From: Arcuatula senhousia | Lineage: Eukaryota; Mollusca; Bivalvia; Mytilida; Mytilidae | Direction: 5' to 3' | Length of the DNA: 64,000 nucleotides | Assembly (NCBI GenBank): GCA_963971305.1 | Contig: OZ020307.1 | Span: forward strand, 11,545,501 to 11,609,500 | Part shown: positions 60,001 to 64,000 of the stretch, in pieces | Layout: every line of letters begins with the position of its first letter | Numbering within the stretch: the first letter of the stretch is position 1 | Made by a program: the position numbers and the translations under genes | The notes under the pieces: model-generated | What the model was told of the DNA's origin: nothing | Database searches by the model: none | What the model saw: only the letters and a program-made list of their open reading frames with translations

Positions 60001-60755
60001 TCTCCCCCACTTTTGTGGGGAGACATATTGTTTTTGTCGTGTCCGTCCGTCTGTCCGTCACAAAGTTTGTCAGCGCAACTCCTCTGAAACTACTGAACCG
60101 AATTCAACGAAACTTGGTATATAGGAAGGACACCATATGTAGTTGTGCATATTACCAGGAAATTTTGATCCTCAAATTTTTGTGGGAGTTATGGCCCTTT
60201 GAACTTAGAAATTTGCTGAAAATCCTCATTTATCATCTTGTCAGCGCAACTCCTCTAAAACTACTGAACCGAATTCAACGAAACTTGGTATATAGGAAGG
60301 ACACCATATGTAGTTGTGCATATTACCAGGAAATTTTGATCCTCAAATTTTTGTGGGAGTTATGGCCCTTTGAACTTAGAAATTTGCTGAAAATCCTCAT
60401 TTATCATCTTGTCAGCGCAACTCCTCTGAAACTACTGAACCGAATTCAACAAAACTTTGTATATAGAAAGGACACCATATGTAGTTGTGCATATGACCAG
60501 GACATTTTGATCCTCAAATTTTTGTGGGAGTAATGGCCCTTTGAACCTAGAAATTTGCTGAAAATCCACATTTATCATCTTGTCAGCGCAACTCCTCTGA
60601 AACTACTGAACCTAATTCAATGAAACTTGGTATATAGAAAGGACACCATATGTAGTTGTGCATATGACCAGGAAATTTTGATCCTCATATTTTTGTGGGA
60701 GTAATGGCCCTTTGAACTTGGACGTTTTTTGGGAAACGGGAGGAGACATCGTTTT
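60001..60755 (+). repeat. Dispersed element with 171-bp tandem repeats x 4
   Basis: Begins tctcccccacttttgtgggg and ends near gggaggagacatcg, inverted ends of the gtctcc type. The phrase gtcagcgcaactcctct recurs at 60069, 60240, 60411 and 60582, exactly 171 bp apart. Since 171 is divisible by three, one frame stays open over three units (60015-60533), which mimics a protein of 57-residue repeats. I regard it as non-coding. Confidence 0.85.
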
Positions 60756-62641
60756 TGTAGGCAAAAACAAACTTTAATTAAAAATTTGAACAACCGTTTT
60801 GTACCACATATGCTAGTTTTACTATTATACCTAGATTGATTGGAATTGGACTCAAGAGGAATTAACGTTTGATAGAATTTTAGTATGGAAGATTAGGACA
60901 CCAAGTGATGAAAATAAAATTCTTCTTCCTCTTCTGCTTTTTATTTAATTATTCAGGTCAGATGAGCTTAAAATGTGATCATAATAATTTGCAAATTTAT
61001 TTTTGATAATTTTATTGACATGTCAACAAATATATATTAATAAAACTAACAATGTAAAAACAAAAGGTATCACAGAAAGTAGTATATATCACAAGGTTTC
61101 TAATGAAGATTTACCATCTACCACAAATTAGTTTCATTTTCACATGAAAATATATATCCTTAACATTAAAGAAAAAATATATAAATAAAACACATGATGC
61201 CGCACCTCTTATCGTGTTCTCTTTTTTCTGTAATCTCTGGTCCATAAAGTATATCTTTATAATGATTCTTATTTGCTCATTTTCTTTTCTGATGCATATG
61301 TGTATAAATTTTTATGATAATATACTTTCTTCATGACAAGGTAGCTTAAAGTACATGTGTGTCATACTAAGTAAAACATCCCCTTTTTGTGATAAATCAA
61401 CAAAGTTGACAAGTCAAATATAATTTGATTGTGATTTTTGTTTGTTTATATCCTTATGCATATGTGTGTAAAGTTTCATGATATCATATTTCCTTTATGA
61501 TAAAGTAACTTGAATATAAACCAACTTTGGGTTGAACATTGAGTGAGTGAATTGGTGTTTTACGCCAGTGCAACGCTATATAGGTTATTTACAGGCAACC
61601 AACAGACTATCAGATTCAAACACTTTTTGTTTTTTAGTTTTAATATCTTAGGTGAGGCATAAATTTTTTTTTAAAAATAGCCATCCATCTAATTTAAAAG
61701 ATATTCCCTATTGAATTTTCTTAACTGCTGGTAATTTGAATCAAAGTACATAAAGTAATGGAAGCCAGGATAATCTACAAATTTTAAAGATTGTTTATCT
61801 TGAGTATTAATTGGATATTGGAAAAGGAACTAAATTGCTATGTGTATTAATATGTGATGAGACAACACAACCATCAGCTAGCTTTCGATTGGTCGGTTAC
61901 TGAAAGGCTAGCATATCTATGGCCAAGGTTCATCGTTAAAGTGATTATCCTTGAATAACATATGGTAAATACTTAGGTCTGCAAAGAACAAGATAAAAAT
62001 GTATGAAAAATATCCAAATTTTAAATCAAAGCTTTAACATGACTAGATAACACTTAACAATAACATTATATAAGTTAACAAATTCAATTCTGTCTTTACA
62101 TATAAATATATATTAACAAGTGTAAAGACATAAAACTGAATCAACAGCTTCAAATATAGAAAACAGGATATTATAACACTTCTTAAAATAAAAATGTGGT
62201 TTTTTTTTCCTGTTAATCATGTAAATTCCTTACCAACTGGTTGTAACAGTCTAATACCTATATTACAACCATCATATAGCTATAGCTACTTTCTATTTTT
62301 CAACACAATTGCTGTTTCTATGAAGAATGTATGCTGCCTATGTTTTACATATATGGTACATGAGTTACAATTACAAAATTGCTTTATATCATATACATGT
62401 AGAACTAAAGAATAAAGCTACATGTACATTCAAAATATCAAATGCCTTCAACAAGAAGTTTTGATGAATACTGTAATGGAAATTGTTGTCATGCAGTGAC
62501 AACAGACAGTGCAAAAGCATCCCTAAATGTTTGATTTGTAACACATTGCTGGAGCCATGAAACATTTGCTTAAGTACCTGTTTCATCTTATGTAACACAT
62601 ATGATTATAAAGGATTGAATGAAAAAAAAAATGCTATTTGT

Positions 62642-62821
62642 TTACTGAGTAACTAATGCAGACACTAATCTAGATGCTTTGACACTTTTGCCATACAGAG
62701 TACTTGTTGTTCCATCAGATAGGTCTGTCAGTGTATGTGTAACACGATGATGGTCTGGGTGGAGGTGGTTGGTCTCTACTATAACTGTGCTGGCAAATGC
62801 TGCCTTTTCTTCAACTTTGCT
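62642..62821 (-). CDS. Last coding exon of an unidentified gene
   Basis: Fifty-nine codons and a TAA stop follow an acceptor TATTTTACAG. The residues read SKVEEKAAFASTVIVETNHL, then HPDHHRVTHTLTDLSDGTTS and TLYGKSVKASRLVSALVTQ, with a coding-like composition. I do not recognise the family. The rest of the gene would lie to the right, beyond 62822. The nearest exon-like piece (63655-63715) does not join to it in any open phase. Confidence 0.55.
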   Translation of the reverse strand, partial: SKVEEKAAFASTVIVETNHLHPDHHRVTHTLTDLSDGTTSTLYGKSVKASRLVSALVTQ

Positions 62822-64000
62822 CTGTAAAATAAATTAGATTATACAAATATTTTAATCTTTTCATAATAAGATGTTAGAATCTTCAAAATTTATCAAACAG
62901 AAAGTATGTGTCCTATTCCTCTTTCAAAAATTAAACATTATTCAATCAAGACCATGAAAGCAATTGAAAAGCCTGACAGGCCTGAATATCACTTAGGACA
63001 TATAAAATAATTATCATGTGGAACCACTCTTTGTTATTTCAGATCATCCTTGTGTAGGGTTTATGAGCAAAGCTTGATGAAAATATTCATGCTCTTTTTG
63101 ATATTGTCCCAGTCCCAAACATGAAGTAGTGGTCCAAAAATATGTGATACTTAACATTCCTGTCAAATTTCAGATCATTATTGCATACAGTTTCTGAGGA
63201 AAGCTTCAAAGAAATTTGTATGTACAAATAGACATAAGTAAAACATAATGCCATCCGACTTGTCATTGCAGGCATAAAATTTACAACTTTGAACCATCAT
63301 CATGCCAGATTTATATAAATTATCTTATACCCTTTTAATTTCTGTTAGTTAATACATCTTATGAAGACTAGTTTTATTTGTGTCACTTTTTTTATAGAGA
63401 TGCTTATAACAAACTTCTCTTCATAAGTTTGGCAGTCCTGACCTAAGAAAGTAGATTTCCTTCAAAATGGAATGATAAACGGGGTTAAGTCTAGTTTGAT
63501 AGAATTTAGCTCAGCTGTATCTAGTGTTACCCTTGTATTGTTGATTTTGGTCTTTGTTTTTTACTTCTGATATTGAAATGCATCTTTGGTACTTCTTTGC
63601 TTCATTCTACAACATCACAAAAATGTTTATACCCTAAGCCTTTGTTGATCTGTCTCACCAGTTGCTGGTATAATCTTGGGGTAGGTATTGTTTCCTTGAG
63701 GCATACATGTCATATCTGTTGACAAGAAAATAATATTGTTGCAAACATTACTTGCAAATATGAGTAATGTAAATGAAGGTTTGTTTATTCTTACATGCAA
63801 AATAGATTAGGTAAGATTAAAGTTCTTTAATCATGAGTACACTAGCACTGAATGAGGCTTATCTGTAAGTTTTATCTGTATCTGTATGTTGATAAGTCAG
63901 AAAAGTCAAGAAACATGGGATTCCATTTTACAGTTACTTATTTTCAAACTACTTCAACTTCTTGTAAATAAATTAAAAATGTGTAAAGGTATAACTGAAC
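62822..64000. other. Probable intron or intergenic sequence at the right edge
   Basis: No clear coding exon except a weak candidate at 63655-63715 on the minus strand (YDMYASRKQYLPQDYTSN then Trp and TGA, or a GTGAGA donor at the same place). The sequence is A/T-rich. Confidence 0.35.

Larger units (their letters stand above)
57735..62641. other. Intergenic, repeat-rich
   Basis: Besides the elements at 58410 and 60001 I see no supported gene. The stretch 60770-62640 is A/T-rich single-copy-looking sequence with a fragment similar to other local repeats near 61549-61600 (gagtgagtgaattggtgttt). Confidence 0.45.

Noticed and set aside
60015..60533. Repeat protein of 57-residue units
   Set aside because: It follows a 171-bp tandem repeat inside a dispersed element. 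Composition is not protein-like and there is no family match.
63655..63715. Minus-strand exon reading YDMYASRKQYLPQDYTSN
   Set aside because: It has a good acceptor, but no phase joins it openly to the exon at 62642. It could be a last exon on its own, but there is no supporting neighbour.
1..64000. tRNA or rRNA genes
   Set aside because: No cloverleaf-like sequence with both box A and box B was found, except the tRNA-like head of the Meta-SINE-like repeat near 44570.

Overview
The window looks like genomic DNA of an animal, most likely a bivalve mollusc close to mussels (Mytilus); this is inference. The genes have many short exons with GT/AG introns, the DNA is AT-rich, and introns and intergenic spaces are full of short terminal-inverted-repeat elements, a Meta-SINE-like repeat with the mollusc-type core, and a retroelement reverse transcriptase. 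Nothing points to a bacterium or virus. No tRNA, rRNA or CRISPR was seen.

Layout. (1) 1-1705, minus: an intronless stretch encoding the first five membrane segments and the long third intracellular loop of a rhodopsin-type GPCR, cut by the window edge. (2) 3393-17310, plus: nine 3' exons of an M3-family oligopeptidase-A-like protein whose zinc-site residues are mostly replaced, so probably a pseudo-enzyme. Its N-terminal exons are not visible between 1706 and 3392, so the GPCR probably lies antisense inside one of its introns. (3) 17311-24912: intergenic, rich in mobile elements. (4) 24913-55399, minus: a complete UBE2O gene (E2/E3 hybrid ubiquitin ligase). I could phase 19 coding exons to 4215 nt (1404 residues plus stop), with every junction in frame. 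(5) 55400-55725: a short divergent promoter. (6) 55726-55995, plus: a complete SMDT1/EMRE gene, the essential regulator of the mitochondrial calcium uniporter. (7) 57735-64000: mostly repeats, with the last coding exon of an unidentified minus-strand gene at 62642-62821.

The most striking content is in UBE2O. The 3' part of exon 17, together with its splice donor, has been amplified into an array of about 107 units of about 80 bp (26327-34873) that fills the next intron and has a higher-order repeat of about 1.79 kb. Independently, the 3' part of exon 9 plus its donor is repeated about five times with a 78-bp, frame-preserving unit. The same unusual event (tandem growth of an exon end including its 5' splice site) therefore appears twice in one gene, once frame-neutral and once frame-breaking. 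This is the main candidate for something undescribed.
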